Source: Notamacropus eugenii (lineage: Eukaryota; Chordata; Mammalia; Diprotodontia; Macropodidae). From it: a DNA stretch of 64,000 nt. The translations under genes were made by a program, and so were the position numbers. The first letter of the stretch is position 1. Each line of letters starts with the position of its first letter. The notes beneath the pieces are model-generated. The model saw only the letters and a list, made by a program, of their open reading frames with translations. It was not told where the DNA came from and did not search any database. The stretch is taken from positions 250,991,510 to 251,055,509 of the forward strand of contig NC_092877.1 in assembly GCF_028372415.1 (NCBI RefSeq), read 5' to 3'. Of the stretch, positions 1 to 11,990 are shown piece by piece.

Positions 1-310
1 TCTCAAAGGTATTTTCCTATAACACAGCTCTGACCTCCTTACTTATCACCTTAGTAAACTCTAGCTGTTCCCTGGTTAAATCCAGGATGAAATATAAAGC
101 CATTTGCATAGCACTTAAATATCTTTGTCCCTCTTTGAATTCTTATTTTTTTGTTCTGACACTTCATTCCATTCCATGTACTCTATGATCTATATATCCT
201 CGTACCTTCATTCTTTAATGTTAGTTTCTAAAATTCAACATGAATGCTACCTTCTGCAAAAGACCTCTCCTAAAATGTTTCAATATTAACTTCCATCAAC
301 TTTCTCCCTC
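1..310. other. unannotated AT-rich sequence
   Basis: No repeat family, gene or RNA is recognised here. The sequence is AT-rich and leads into the TA/TATG microsatellite. Short open frames are low complexity and are not supported as genes. Confidence 0.4.
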
Positions 311-600
311 TCTGTATGTATATATATATATATATATACATATGCATATATATAATATTTATATTTATATGTACATGTATATGTATGTATGTATAGATGT
401 ATATAACCATGTTATTAGATGTTACTAATTTTGGCCAACTCCAAAAGAATGTCAAAGGATATACATATATATGAAATATACACATATACACACATATATA
501 ATATGCATATACATGTATATATGTGTATACATATACGTATGTGTGCATATATGTGTATATGTATGTATATATGTGTATATATATGTATATATATATATGC
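310..600. repeat. compound TA/TATG/CATATA microsatellite
   Basis: Two blocks of alternating purine-pyrimidine repeats (TA, TATG, TGTATA and CATATA units) flank about 60 bp of ordinary sequence near 400-460. Tyrosine/isoleucine/histidine-rich open frames on both strands are artefacts of the repeat. Such tracts mutate in length quickly. Confidence 0.9.
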
Positions 601-617
601 ATATACCTTAGATTTAT

Positions 618-745
618 GCTGTATTAGAACTTAATCTCCTTGAGGACAAGGGCTATCCATGCCTCTTGTTTATATGTCTAGTACTTAGTTCAGGGCATGG
701 AATATGCTAAATATTTGATAAATCATTGTTGGTGGAATTAGTGGT
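618..745 (+). mobile_element. old SINE/L2-type tail
   Basis: The wording 'aacttaatctccttgagg' followed by a tract ending in a TAATAAATG-like motif near 715-730 resembles the common 3' tail shared by mammalian L2 and CORE-SINE elements. It is strongly decayed. The strand is inferred from the AATAAATG-like end. Confidence 0.5.
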
Positions 746-1034
746 TAATCTTTTCAACTCATGAACTTAACACTTACTGAACCTGTCTTAAAGACACAAA
801 ATATGTCAACTGGGAAATTTAAAAAATAAAATCTTAACTAAGATTATAAAATACTTTGTAATAAATATGCTTGACAATTTTGTTTTATGTTTATTTCTAG
901 TCTCTTACTTCAATGGAATCTATTAAATTAAATATTTGTAAGATACGGAATAGAATCTATGTTCTTATAACTTCAGAATTTTTCTTTCCAATCATGTTGA
1001 TTGCAATTCATCCATTACTGGCCCATCTTCTTTA

Positions 1035-1735
1035 TCTCTTACCAATGTTCAGTGATTTAAGTTCACTGTAGAGGGATCACACATAGATGTGTAAAAAATT
1101 CCTCCTCACTTTTTTCTGACATTTGTAGCATTCTAAAAGAGCACTCTTGCTGTCCAGTGATCATTCCTGATTCTTTCCACATGACTAGCGTATCTCTCCT
1201 TTCCTACAATGATTGTTGATGTTCTTTATTTGTATTCTTCTTTCAGCTGAACATTGGTTGCATATTGCAATGCAATCATACCCACTGTGTGCCTCTCCAT
1301 TGTACACTCCATGATAATCATTTTACACTCTTCAGAGACAGTTTAATTCCAGACTTTCACTGTCATATAACAAAAACAAAATGAATGTTAGTAGTAATCA
1401 GATCACAGTTTGTTCTAACGTGAAATGTTGAAGACCAGAGTACTGATGGAATAAGGGAGGTAGGAACAAATCCATGACACTCACAGCAACATGCTCCAGG
1501 CTTTGGTATGTGAAGACACTATGTCATACAGACCTGGAGCAGTTTGGTGTGGTAGTTGGAAAACTGATAGAAGTAACAGCAAAGTCTCAATATATCTGTA
1601 GTAGTGAAAACAACAATCCTGTCTAATAGTGACTTCTTGATTTTCCTGCTAATGTAAAGTTCTAGATGGGACCAAGGCTGAGGCAGGTCAATGTGGCAGT
1701 CAATGAGCATAGGCTTAATGGAGCAAGCATAAAAT
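1035..1735 (-). mobile_element. RTE-type LINE remnant (C-terminal ORF region)
   Basis: Read on the minus strand with a few frameshifts, the peptide contains pieces matching the C-terminus of RTE/BovB-like reverse transcriptases. An MECTMERHTVGMIALQYATN-like stretch corresponds to the family's 'MERRMVGVSRLDHIRN' block. About 35 residues on, RYASHVERIRNDHWTARVL corresponds to the 'RWAGHVxRxxDxRWTxRVLEW' block. Several in-frame stops and indels show it is dead. RTE elements are common in marsupials. The exact family (RTE1 or BovB-like) is not determined. Confidence 0.6.
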
Positions 1736-1739
1736 CAGA

Positions 1740-2924
1740 AGATTACGGTCCTTAAAGGGAAGTGACATGAAATGAGTCAGGAGATAATTGCTATTTCTCT
1801 TTCTCTTTGGCACTCTCTTGGAGTTGGCCAAAATTGTTAACATCTAGTACCATGGACTTCTTTTTTTTTTTTTTTAGATGCTGTCTTTTTCCCCCTGGAG
1901 CTTACCTTTCCATGGGTTCTTTGCATCACTTTATTTTAATTGTTTATCTTTAATTTGTTCCAGTTTTTCTTTTTTGTTTGTTTGTTTATCTTGCCATTTA
2001 GAAGAGATGAATTTAGCTTTGTATTTGTTTTTATCATTGCCATTTATACTGGAAGTCCTCCAAATATTTTTTAATTATTTTTACCTGGTATTTATATAGA
2101 AGTTTACAAATATTTTCTCATTTTACAGCTAGCTTAAGAGTTAGGTACTATTTTATTCCTATTTTATAAGTGAAAAAATGAATGTTTCAGAAATAAATTA
2201 TTAACTGCAGTTTATCAAAATAAATATTACATTATTAAATATAAAATTGTTCATGTAGTATGATCAAATAAATATGCACATCATTGTTTACAATGCCAGA
2301 ATTATCATTAAATATTATGAAGAATAAAATATAATTGGGCATTTCATAATAGTGATAATCCCAGATAATGCTTTTTGCATTTCTAGAAAGAGACAAAAAT
2401 CATAATTTCATGATGACATTTTAACAGTATGATTATAGAATGTTAATAATCCAATTTGGTAAAGGTTGTATTTCAGTATTTCATAAATTTGGACTGTTTA
2501 AATTTTCATGGTCTTTGTTCCAATACAACTTGAAGATTCCTTATTCAGAAGGTTAACATAGTTGTAAATAAGTATATTTAATTAAGCTTTTCCAAGTATT
2601 TAATAACTGAATCTCTAATGAAACACAAAGCCACAGGGAACCTGATCATTATAGAAATATATAGTGTTTCATTGGAAATGGCAGAATTTTCTTGAAATGA
2701 TCAGTACAACAGATTATAGACCAAATACTATGTGAAACACCTTCCAGATCAACAATCAAATGCTCTTTTTTTCTCTGAATCTTAAGACAAAAAGTCCTTT
2801 AATTTTGACGACAGGCACTTCATAATGCGATGTATAAAATTATTTGTTTTAATATTGTTTTAAACAAGAGACACAAAAGGAGGCACTAAATAGTAATTGG
2901 AATAAAAGTAAATTGCCAGTGATA
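1740..2924. other. near-unique AT-rich sequence with a MIR-like scrap
   Basis: About 2,098-2,225 resembles a reversed MIR (a 'tttacaaatattttctcatttta' region followed by a 'ttataagtga' block). The rest, including poly-T at 1,861-1,875, shows no recognisable family and no convincing coding frame. Confidence 0.4.
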
Positions 2925-3300
2925 AGATAATTCAATTCACTTCAAGAAATATTTAAGATGGACTGTTCTGGGAACAAGGGATTAAAACAAACTCTGTTCT
3001 CAGGAGTTTATATTCTACAAGATGTATACAACTGATAAAGAGAAAATAATACACGATAATATGAGATGAGCGTCCAGAAAATCTTGCATAGGAGGTAGAA
3101 GGGAATTTGATTTTAAATTGAAAATTCTTAAAGAGACAGGGTGAAGAGAGAGTGCATTCTCAGACTTCTCAATGTACCAGATGGCCTTTGAGTTTCTTCT
3201 CCTGTCCTGTGAGAGCATGTTTACTGACCTTTAATGGAGATCACAAGATATTTTGGAAAGTGGGTCAGGCTTCCAGCCATGTATGACCCTTCAATATGTT
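2925..3300 (+). mobile_element. ancient unclassified mammalian repeat, copy 1 (front part)
   Basis: The order of phrases (items 'ggagtttatattcta', then a G/A-rich stretch, then 'gagagtgcattct') matches the front of a dispersed repeat also seen at about 6.5, 10.6, 13.9 and 49.5 kb in this window. Its class (LTR, DNA or other) could not be decided from sequence alone. The copies are old and heavily diverged. Confidence 0.4.
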
Positions 3301-3660
3301 GAATAACTAAATTGACTGCTAAGTTCAAATTCTAATTGCACAACCACTCTCTGGTTTGACTCTCTTTCTGCTATCTAGAAGTTTGAATATATGATACTGG
3401 TACCATCAGAGAAATTAAAAGTGGACTTTTGATTGACCTAAACTTAGGAGAAGTAAAATCTCAAGTAACTAAATCACAGCCTTGCAAAAAATTGTTTCAT
3501 GCCTCAAATAACAATGAAAAATAGCATTGAGATGGATTATACTAATAGTGGTAATTTTACTTTATCTTAATTATTTCGAAATGAATAGTATGATTCTCTT
3601 GTATTTATTGTTTCTTTTTCTGTATGGGAATATATTGCCTGTTCCATACCCAATTCATGT

Positions 3661-3697
3661 TTGTACACTCTATGTGTATGTGCATGTGTGTGTGTGT

Positions 3698-3730
<33 letters not shown>
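3661..3730 (+). repeat. (TG)n microsatellite
   Basis: A run of TG dinucleotides with a few TATG interruptions. The valine/cysteine-rich open frame across it is an artefact. Confidence 0.9.
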
Positions 3731-3733
<3 letters not shown>

Positions 3734-3989
3734 TTATTTTTTCCCTTGGCATTTGAGGGGACATTTTAGGTTATAGAGAAAAGTAGAATAAGGGACTATT
3801 TAAACTACAAGAAGTAAAATTTCTACCACAATGAAGACAGTATGGAACTTCATTCCTGGGAGTCATTGACCTCTGTGAATATCAACAAATTTTAACTTCT
3901 ATATGAGGCCAGTGTCCATTGAAGTGGACAAAGGGTCAGCCTGTGTGTAATCATGGAGAAAGAAGATGGAATTTAGTGAACAGTTAGTA

Positions 3990-4180
3990 TTCAAATTCAC
4001 CTGGATATAGAGTTCATGAAGAAAAATAATATGAAATCTGTCCGTTTCTTAGACTTGTTCTAGATGGTGAAGATTTTTAAGGACTGGGCTGAATTACCTG
4101 CATTCCATCCTAGAAGCAATAGAAAGATGTTGAAAATTTTTTAAGCAAAGGAGTAATATGAGTAATTCATCAGATACACA
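3990..4180 (+). mobile_element. ancient unclassified mammalian repeat, copy 1 (rear part)
   Basis: The tail carries the family's 'caatagaaagatgttgaaaa' and 'gcaaaggagtaatatga' phrases in the order seen in the 14.4-kb copy. It probably belongs with the 2,925-3,300 fragment, with younger or unalignable DNA between. Identification is by phrase similarity only. Confidence 0.4.
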
Positions 4181-4184
4181 AACA

Positions 4185-4220
<36 letters not shown>
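4178..4220 (+). repeat. (CA)n microsatellite
   Basis: About 20 CA units after a short CAAA-interrupted lead-in, directly next to the old repeat tail. Confidence 0.9.
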
Positions 4221-4221
<1 letters not shown>

Positions 4222-6204
4222 AAATGATATCGATAGGGCGAACTAATATCAATTAAGAATCAAAACTAGAGGGTTCAATACCTGTCTAATGTGATGATCT
4301 TTTATCATTTTTTTAGACCATGTCCTCTTCAGCCATTTTTCTCATTTAGGAGCATATTAAAATTTTGTTGACATATTAAGGTATAAATGGTCATAGGATT
4401 GTATTGCTAGAGTTGGAATGGATTTCAGAGGTCATTTAGATTAGTCCCATCATTTTTGTGATACAATTTCCATGTTCATTTTTAAAGACTAACCATATCT
4501 TTAGAAATTGTAATTGAGGAGCACATTAAAAAAAATAAAATCTTTACTTTTTGGTTAGTGTTATTGCAAAACATGCTGGATATTCATACATTTCTATGGA
4601 CAGAACTGTGAAAATTCTTGTTATACTTTTCTCAGAAAAAAAAGAGTTGTTTCTGCCCCAAACAAGTAGAGAAAGGCTTGCAGGAAATTGTACACAAACA
4701 TAGAAGGTTGGGAGGAGGTAGATCTAAATGACAACTTGCTGAATCAAGCCAGAGTTTGAGTTTGTGGAGGAGCATGTACTATGACCCTGGCACAATGGGA
4801 ATAAGATACAGAGAAGTTTCTAAAGTCATTTTGTAATAAGAGTTCAGAAATTAGAATCTAGATGTTGCAGGCTTGGTTCAATAGCCTAGGCAGAAATTTT
4901 CTCATTAAAAAACATACAAACAAATAAACAAAACAAAAGCAAAGCAATAAAAAAATGGCAACAGAAGGCAACAGAAAGGTCTCAGCTAATATCTTCTTGA
5001 GGGAAGGATAAGATTGTTTCTCTCTTCCCTTCAATTCCTAAATATGGCAGGCATTTCCTTGATTTTTCAATTTATTTAAGTTTTTTTTCCAATTACTGTT
5101 TATAACTGTCATTGATTCTAACTTCCCTGTGCTGCATGTTTATATATGAATCATATGTGGTAAAGACTACACTGGAGAAAAGCAGTGAATAGAGGGTAGG
5201 GTAGAAATAAAGGGAAAAAGGAAATCAATCTGAAAGGACTCCCCACTCTTCTACTCACTGACTTTCAGGAAGAGCTGAATAAAAGATAATCTTATGACTT
5301 TGAATTTATTAATATGTATATATTTCTCTGTTCTCCCCTCCCCAAGCAAACAATCTCTAGCACTATAAACAAATACTTGACACTTGCTTTATACACAATC
5401 TTAAAAGTATCCATTAAAATCTGGCAGCATGTAGCTTAAAGTCCTTGGTCAGAAAACATATTTTTCAGGTTTCATATTGATTATTTATTAGACTTCTAGG
5501 AGAGAAAAAATATGAATATTCTAAATAGAAATGAAGTTTATATTCTTATTGCTATACAAGACTTGTGTCTTTATGTACACATATATCAAATATTGAAACT
5601 GCAAGACCAATTTTAATTTAACATTTAACATTACTGCAAAACTTTCTCAGTGGTTAATAAATCTGCTTTCATACTCTATGACAGTAATTGGCCATTTTCT
5701 AATGCAAAATTTGAGAATTTTCAAAAGAACACTTCTAGATAACCTCTCAGACAATTTGATTTGTTTCTTTTAATAAAATGAATCTAGCCTACAGTATTTC
5801 AGAGGGGAAAAAAATCATAGTACTTCATTATTCTGTTGATTGCTATTAGCACTTGACAGGATATTTCCAAATTGAATTGACATGTATAGTTTAGTAGTAA
5901 TTGCTTCTCTGAATCTGATAGAAACCTATCTAGAATAATATGCAATATCTATCAAAAAGCCCCACTAATTTAAAATCAATCTACTTTATTTAATAAGAAA
6001 ATGCATGTTATGAGTACTTTTTAAAAATAACTACTGATCTGCTCTCATAAGAAACAGTGTAGTTTCCTAGTTGTTTTATAATGGTGACAGACTATTACAT
6101 TATTTTGCTTTCACAATATAATATCAAGGGACCTAAGAAAATTTTCTATTGTAGATAGGGCAAAATAATTTATCTTGAACTGTGTCCAAATATCAAATAT
6201 GTGT
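4221..6204. other. near-unique AT-rich stretch
   Basis: A MIR-like scrap may lie near 4,395-4,470. Otherwise nothing is recognised. About 5,450-6,180 has no repeat phrases at all and could hold conserved non-coding sequence, but that cannot be judged without an alignment. No convincing coding frame. Confidence 0.35.
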
Positions 6205-6365
6205 ATTACAGAATTATAGAATTTTAAAGCTAAATGGAATCTTAGGTCTAACCAATTCCCTTTTATTTGGAAGAAAAATTAATTGAGGCCAAATGAGAGC
6301 AAATGACTTTCCTGAGGTCACAAAATTCATTAGTAACTAAGTTAGTACAAGAACGTAGTTTGTTT
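6205..6365 (+). mobile_element. MIR/THER-type SINE (degraded)
   Basis: The order of phrases (an 'ttttaaagct.aatggaatctta' lead, a 'taattgaggccaaatgagag' block and a 'gacttt.ctgaggtcacaaa' block) matches the CORE-SINE consensus for 'tgaggcccagagaggggaag' and 'gacttgcccaaggtcacaca'. Divergence is high, consistent with an old insertion. Confidence 0.6.
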
Positions 6366-6499
6366 CAATACGAATTTAATAACACTTTTACAATCCACAT
6401 ACAAATATAAATATGTATCTGCATATAAAACAAAGTATGTAACTAAACAATTTCAATAGAAATTCATTATTAATGGATTTTATTCATTAATATGTTATT

Positions 6500-7950
6500 A
6501 TTATTATATTTCAGTAATTATGCTAGAAGCTGGAGACAAATAGAGAAAATGAACCAACCCTTGCCTTTAAGGAGCTATTACAAGGGTTTTTAAATTGGGG
6601 TCTATGAACTTTAAAGAAATATTGTGATAACTATTTTAATATAATTGGTCTTCTTTGTAAGGCTATGTATTCTATTTTATGCATTTATGAACATTTTTCT
6701 TAAAAAGGGATCCACAGGGTTTGTCAGACTGCCTAAGGGTCCATGAAAGAAAAATAATTTGAGACCTTCTGAGTATGCAGCATGAACCCAGACATATTAT
6801 TTTTAAGAAAACAAAACTACAACAACAAAAAACCAGCAACTGGGGTAGCAGAAAATCCCTACAGAGGAATTGGTACTTGATTTGAATCTTGAATTAAGGT
6901 GACTCTTTGAAGAGGTAAATATGAGGAGGGAATGAATTCTAGAAATTGGACTCAGAACCACAAATAAAGAAAGAAGATGGAATATCAAAGTCAAAAAATA
7001 GCTAATAGTAAATACATAAAAAGGACTAAGATGTCATGTCTGGAAAGATAAGAGCCAGAATGTAAAAGGCCTTAATTGATATAGTGAAAAAAAATATAAA
7101 TTATATCAGAATCATTGTAAATAGCCTGAAAGGTTTAGATCTTTAAATTAGGAAGATAATTTTCAAAGCTTTGTGGAGGAAAGTTTGGGTAAAGGAGACA
7201 TATTTTAAAATTGTGGAGGCATTCTAGGAAACTAATAAAGCATTTCTGGCAATGAATGATGCATTCTTTGATTGGGATGGGGATCATCTATATTATATAA
7301 TAGGGTAAATATAGGACCTGTTTTGGAAGTAGAATTAATAGAACTTTCCAGTTGATTGGATAAAGAGAAGAAAAGAATGATTCAAGAATGGAAGATTTCA
7401 TATTGTCTAGGTAATGGAGATGTATCAAGAAATTTTGAGTGACAACTTTTGTGAATAAGAAAATTAAATTGGCATCCTACATACAGGGAAAAAATCTATC
7501 ATATATACAAAAATACAAAAAAAAAGAAATAAATTTATGTTCAGCCAATATGTTTGCCAGTGTCATGAGAAAGACCCTGCACTTAGTGATACCCTGTCTT
7601 TCTATCAATTTCTGTTCTCAGCAAATGATGAGTGCAGGTGATAAATTGTAAAAGATTGAAACGTGAATGAACATTGGAGAAATGGTGAGAACAGACAATC
7701 AAACATTTCAAGGAGCTTGTCTAGTAGTAGTAGAAATAGACAATGGTAGATTAAGGTGAGATCAATGAAGGGAATAAAGAAGTATTTTTAAATGAGAGAG
7801 GGGGGGGGTGAGGGATGGAAATTCAGAAAAACAGAAACAGGTAGAGAAGAGAGGGATTAATCCATGGGGTAAGCTTCAAGAAGAGATGAAAGAGCATGAG
7901 GTCAAAAGAAAAATGAAGAACTGGCCTCAACAAAGAAAAATCACAATTCT
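6500..7950 (+). mobile_element. ancient unclassified mammalian repeat, copy 2 (longest)
   Basis: This is the most complete copy of the family in the window. It has a front part (6,505-6,590, ending near 'aaggagctattaca'), an interruption by another repeat at 6,592-6,772, then the middle and rear (about 6,800-7,450, with 'ttgattggataaagaga' and 'tcaagaatggaa' phrases) and a purine-rich tail to about 7,950. No long open frame survives. Confidence 0.45.
6592..6772 (+). mobile_element. short repeat nested in the ancient repeat
   Basis: A block starting near 'ggggtctatgaac' and ending near 'gggtccatgaaag' separates the front and middle of the ancient repeat. The phrase 'cagactgcctaagggtccat' is typical of a small interspersed mammalian repeat, probably a DNA-transposon-type element. 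No clear terminal repeats or target duplication are visible. Confidence 0.35.
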
Positions 7951-7974
7951 TCCTTAGAGATGAAAGTATAAAAA

Positions 7975-8145
7975 GGTATCTTCTCTAATCCTCAGTTTCC
8001 TTATTTGTAAAATATGCATGGTAATTAGCATCTACATGTCAGTTTTGCTGTATTAAACCACGTGAGATATTATACATAAATGGTTTGAAAACTATAAAGT
8101 TATATGTAAATGTTACTTTTTATTATTAATATTAAGATTAATTAT
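7975..8145 (+). mobile_element. MIR-type SINE (degraded)
   Basis: 'ctcagtttccttatttgtaa' followed by 'gagatattatacataaa' and 'aactataaagttatatgtaa' closely follows the 3' half of MIR/THER consensus (the 'ctcagtttcctcatctgtaa' motif and the ATAAATG tail). Confidence 0.65.
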
Positions 8146-9229
8146 CAATGAGTGGAGATTAAAAAGGTCCTTCAGGGACTATTTCCACACGAAATTAATT
8201 TGGAGAAAATCAACACTAAAATGTTTAAGTTCTTGTGAGCTGTCTCGAGGGTAAGTTTATGAAGAGAGATTGCTATTTCCATAGGTTTCTTTATAAAGAA
8301 CTGGAAGATATGAATGGCCATAGATTCAAACTAAAATGATTGAATAAATCATTAAATATGAAACATGACACAAATATAAAAATTAAAAATGTAAAATATT
8401 ATGATCATAATGATTATGATGATTGTACTGAATTTGACTTGGACCCCTGTAGCAATAGAATAATGGTAGGAAATAATTCATGATTCTGCTTGAATCCATG
8501 GACCCAAATATAAATGCAATGCTCTTTTCTGAGCATGGGAATGGCTCAGAATTCTGAAAGGAAAGCATTAATTGATTTGCGGGTTCTTTCCAAATGTAAA
8601 AGGAGGCCTGATTTGGGGATAAGGAGGTTCTTATTCAGTTACAATTTTCTTGTTCCTGCTTCTTTCCTTCCACTAAGCTGCCCTTACATGTGTACAGAAT
8701 ATTACATATACTCTGAGGATATGAAATTTTCAGGATTTGGAGTTAAACTATTTGTGGATATTAATAGTTGAAAGTTCCTATTGTAATGAAAGCCTTCCCT
8801 CATACATTTCTTAAAGTATGGCACTTTACTCCTTTGACATAATGAATTGTCTCTTTTTACTAAAAGAATATAGTCATTTCAGCCCTGCTCACCAAAGACA
8901 TTGTGTACTACCTGGAGACTGTAGCTGAAAATATCCTTAGGAACTCCACATAAAGTTAAAGCTCTAACTCAACATGCCCCGCAGTTCATTTATTTCTCTG
9001 ACTTAAAAGTTTATTTTTCTCCCATATTGCCATCTTTTAAATTAAGATAATCTCATTTATTCGGGTCAGCAACTATGTGAGTTTGATATCTTCCCTCTTA
9101 CAATCTAGAGTCAATAAATGGTTAAGGTCTGCTGAATGCACTTCTTCAATGTCTCTGAAATCCGTTGTCTCCTTTTCATTTCTACTGCCACTACCGTGTT
9201 TTAGGTCTTTACACATTTCATCAGGACTT
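8146..9229. other. unannotated sequence
   Basis: No repeat, RNA or coding feature is recognised. Short open frames on both strands around 8,383-8,771 show no domain or codon-bias support. Confidence 0.35.
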
Positions 9230-9960
9230 TTTCAATGGTCTCTTAATTGATCTTCTTAAATCTATTCTCTCCCTTTTACTATTCAGTCTCTTTATTGTTC
9301 TCAGAGAAATCTAAAAGCACAGTTATTATCGGGTCTCAATATTATTCTCTGAAACCTTCAATAATTCAGTCATATATCCCCTCAAGTTTAAAGCATGTTT
9401 TTCCTGAAACAGTCTTGTGAGATAGGTAGCACAAGTATTATTATGACCACTCTACAGATAAGGACAAATGGCCTGCACTTTAGAGAGGGAAGATATTTGC
9501 ACTGGATTACAGGCCTGATCTGTGCTGAACTCAATTTTAACCACAAGCGACTCCAAAATCAGAACACATTTCTCTAAGTGCCTATTCTTTAGTTACAGAA
9601 TAAATTTATTACTTCTTAGTGTGGCATTTAAGGTTTCTCATATACTATCCCTCAGTCTATTTTCTGCAGAAGTATCTCCTCGTACTTCTAATGGCTCTTA
9701 TATAATATTTTATCCAGAGAAGATATGTTCTGTATATGTATTCTATTCTTGCAAACATTCTGTTATTTTGCTTTTACCTCTAATCTCCACCCCTCCCCTC
9801 TCATCTCTACTGTCAAAATCTTATTCATTTTTCAAATCCAGCTTAAAGCACATACTCCAGACATTTATCTTTATTTGCCTAATTGGAGTAATTACTCTTT
9901 CTTCTATGTTCTGTAATATTTTGCCTATACATCACCATTTCTATTTACCGCATGTAACCT
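9230..9960 (+). mobile_element. ancient interspersed repeat split by a MIR
   Basis: The phrase 'gtggcatttaaggtttctca' and the downstream 'caaatccagcttaaagcac' block belong to a widely dispersed old mammalian repeat whose class I could not assign. The upstream piece (9,230-9,395) and downstream piece (9,590-9,960) are separated by a reversed MIR-like SINE. The 146-residue frame at 9,522-9,962 spans this junction and is not a gene. Confidence 0.4.
9395..9590 (-). mobile_element. MIR-type SINE (reverse)
   Basis: 'gtattattatgaccactcta' followed by 'cagataagg' and 'ggattacaggcctgatctg' is the reversed MIR body (consensus 'attattatccccattttaca', 'gatgagg'). It sits between two parts of an older repeat, so it inserted later. 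Confidence 0.45.
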
Positions 9961-10594
9961 AATATTGAGATTATATACAGAAACACACAGTGATTTGTTC
10001 ATTCAGGAAACATTTATTGTTTACTATGTACCATGTATTTATGATAGTCCAGAAGTTAAATTAACTGTAAGATAAAAAAGGTAGATAAAGAAAAGAACTA
10101 TCCTGGGTCCATACAACATCTTGAGTATTTTATTGACTGAGTTCTACTTGCCCCTCCTCTTGATTTAATTTAGGAACATGATGGAATTTATCATGAGAAT
10201 TATACAATGAAATACTGTCACTAAAGGCTTTCAAACAAAGACTAGATATGTACATATTAGGATCAGGGATATCATAGAGAGTATTAGATTAGATTAGAAC
10301 ACCACCAGAATTCTTTCAAGCTGAGAATTCTATGACATACAAAACTAGAACAGCATGTTTAGCATAAAGGAAGAGAGAAATAAATCAGAAATTATATATG
10401 CCATTAGGAAGCTTAACATCTAATAAGGAAGACAAATAGTATACAAGATATGGCTACAAAGTCATGAAAGATTCCAGAAGTCAACAAAAGATCAGTTACA
10501 TATAGCCATGTATCATATTTGAATCCAGTGAAATCACAGGTTGAGTCCCTTCAGCATTTTTCCATATTATCCCCTAAAATCAATTAATTTAGTT
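9961..10594. other. unannotated sequence
   Basis: About 9,985-10,040 has a weak L2/MIR-like phrase ('attcaggaaacatttattg'). The rest is unrecognised, with no coding support. Confidence 0.35.
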
Positions 10595-10860
10595 AGAAGA
10601 TACATGCTAGACACTAAGCATTATGGATACAAAAATAAGCAAATGAGATCATCCTTATCCTCACGGAACTTGTAATCAGAAAAATGACAAATAAACCTAG
10701 AAAGTGACATAGAGGGATGCATGTATGGCCTCATGGCAGAGTAGTTAAAGAAATGTGGGGAATCTTCAGTCCAGGCAAGGTGAAGACAGTTGACCAATCA
10801 AAGTACAGAGTATTTTCAGGGTTTCCAGTGGAATTGAATTGGAGATTGGGATCCTAGAGA
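10595..10860 (+). mobile_element. ancient unclassified mammalian repeat, copy 3
   Basis: A front fragment of the same family as at 6.5 and 13.9 kb: a 'tgctagacactaagcattat' lead, then 'ggaacttgtaatcagaa' and a purine-rich part. It is truncated after about 265 bp. Confidence 0.4.
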
Positions 10861-11814
10861 AAATAATATGGAATGAATGTGGCTTCATTATATTGGAATG
10901 CTATACATATTTTAAATTGTTGTGGTCATTGTGAATGCTATATAAACATTGAAGTTACATGTTTGAAACCAGAAGCCTTCATAAAGGACAATATGTATCA
11001 TTTTTTCTAATTATGAGACAAGGTACTTGTAATAGATTCTATTAGTTGTATTCAGTACATCAAATTTATCAGTCTAATAAATTAGCGTAGAGACTAGTGA
11101 AATAAATGTTTGTTATTAAAAAATCATTACTTTAATTCTTTCCGAATTCATATGATGATTTTAAAAATCAAGTGATGACTAAGGTAGTGTACTGTGATCC
11201 AAAGTGGACCAGGTCATAGTTTAAATAACGAATAGAAAGTGATATTCTCTAGCTTACAAAGACCCTGTGGTCTAGTTAGCATCAAATTAAAACACTGGTT
11301 GATTTTTCAGCTCTTAAAAAACTCTGAGTTTTCTATTTCACATGGAAATATTGACATAATTTATTTCAATGAAACACTATACTTTTTATTGTTAAATTTC
11401 ACTATATTACTCACTAATGACCTCCCAGATTGGCTGTACTTCTTTCTACCTTTTTGAAGGAGAAAAATTTTCCGTCTATATTAGCAACCAGCATGCACTT
11501 CAAATTATGAAGATGTTGCAGGAGATACAGATTAATACATCCCAGAATAGGCACTACTTGAAATGTGATTAGGTTCATCCCTTGCATCTGTGCCCAGTAG
11601 AATTCTCAAATGGGTTGGCTGTCTTCAATTTTATCCTTAATATAGTTTCAAAATGTGGATTCTACAAGTTATTAAACTAACTAAAACACTTAATGATATT
11701 TTCTCATAGGAATTGATTGCTGTTTATCTTCCCCCTTTACTTCTTGGGAACAGGAAAAGGGGGAAAAATATATACATATTGCTACTAGAAGCATCTTAGA
11801 GAGAGAAGAAAGCT
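10861..11814. other. unannotated sequence
   Basis: AT-rich. No repeat family, RNA or coding feature is recognised. The 72-residue frame near 11,239 has no supporting motif. Confidence 0.35.
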
Positions 11815-11990
11815 GAATTTGGATCCAGAGAATTATATTTGATTACAAATCATTATATTATGGGATCTTGGACAAACTGCTTACCTCTTTGGACTTCAAT
11901 TATCTCATTTTGTGGGGGAAGGGAATGGAAACTAGATGACCTTTTCCCTTCCATCTGTCCATGATCATGGAATCCTTGGTGGTTCTATAA
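11815..11990 (+). mobile_element. MIR-type SINE
   Basis: The order 'ttggatccagagaattat', 'gggatcttggacaaact', 'gcttacctctttggacttca' and 'actagatgacct' matches MIR/THER from the tRNA-derived region through the core, including the 'gggcaagtcacttaacctct' and 'tagatgacctctaagg' equivalents. Confidence 0.6.

Noticed and set aside
270..634. Tyrosine/isoleucine-rich proteins near 0.3-0.6 kb and similar ones at 34.5, 36.1, 47.7 and 60.0 kb
   Set aside because: All are translations of TATG/CATA microsatellites, open on both strands because the repeat unit contains no stop in those frames.
9522..9962. 146-codon plus-strand frame near 9.5-10.0 kb
   Set aside because: It spans the end of a reversed MIR and an ancient interspersed repeat. 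No domain is visible and the composition is low-GC with T-rich codons.
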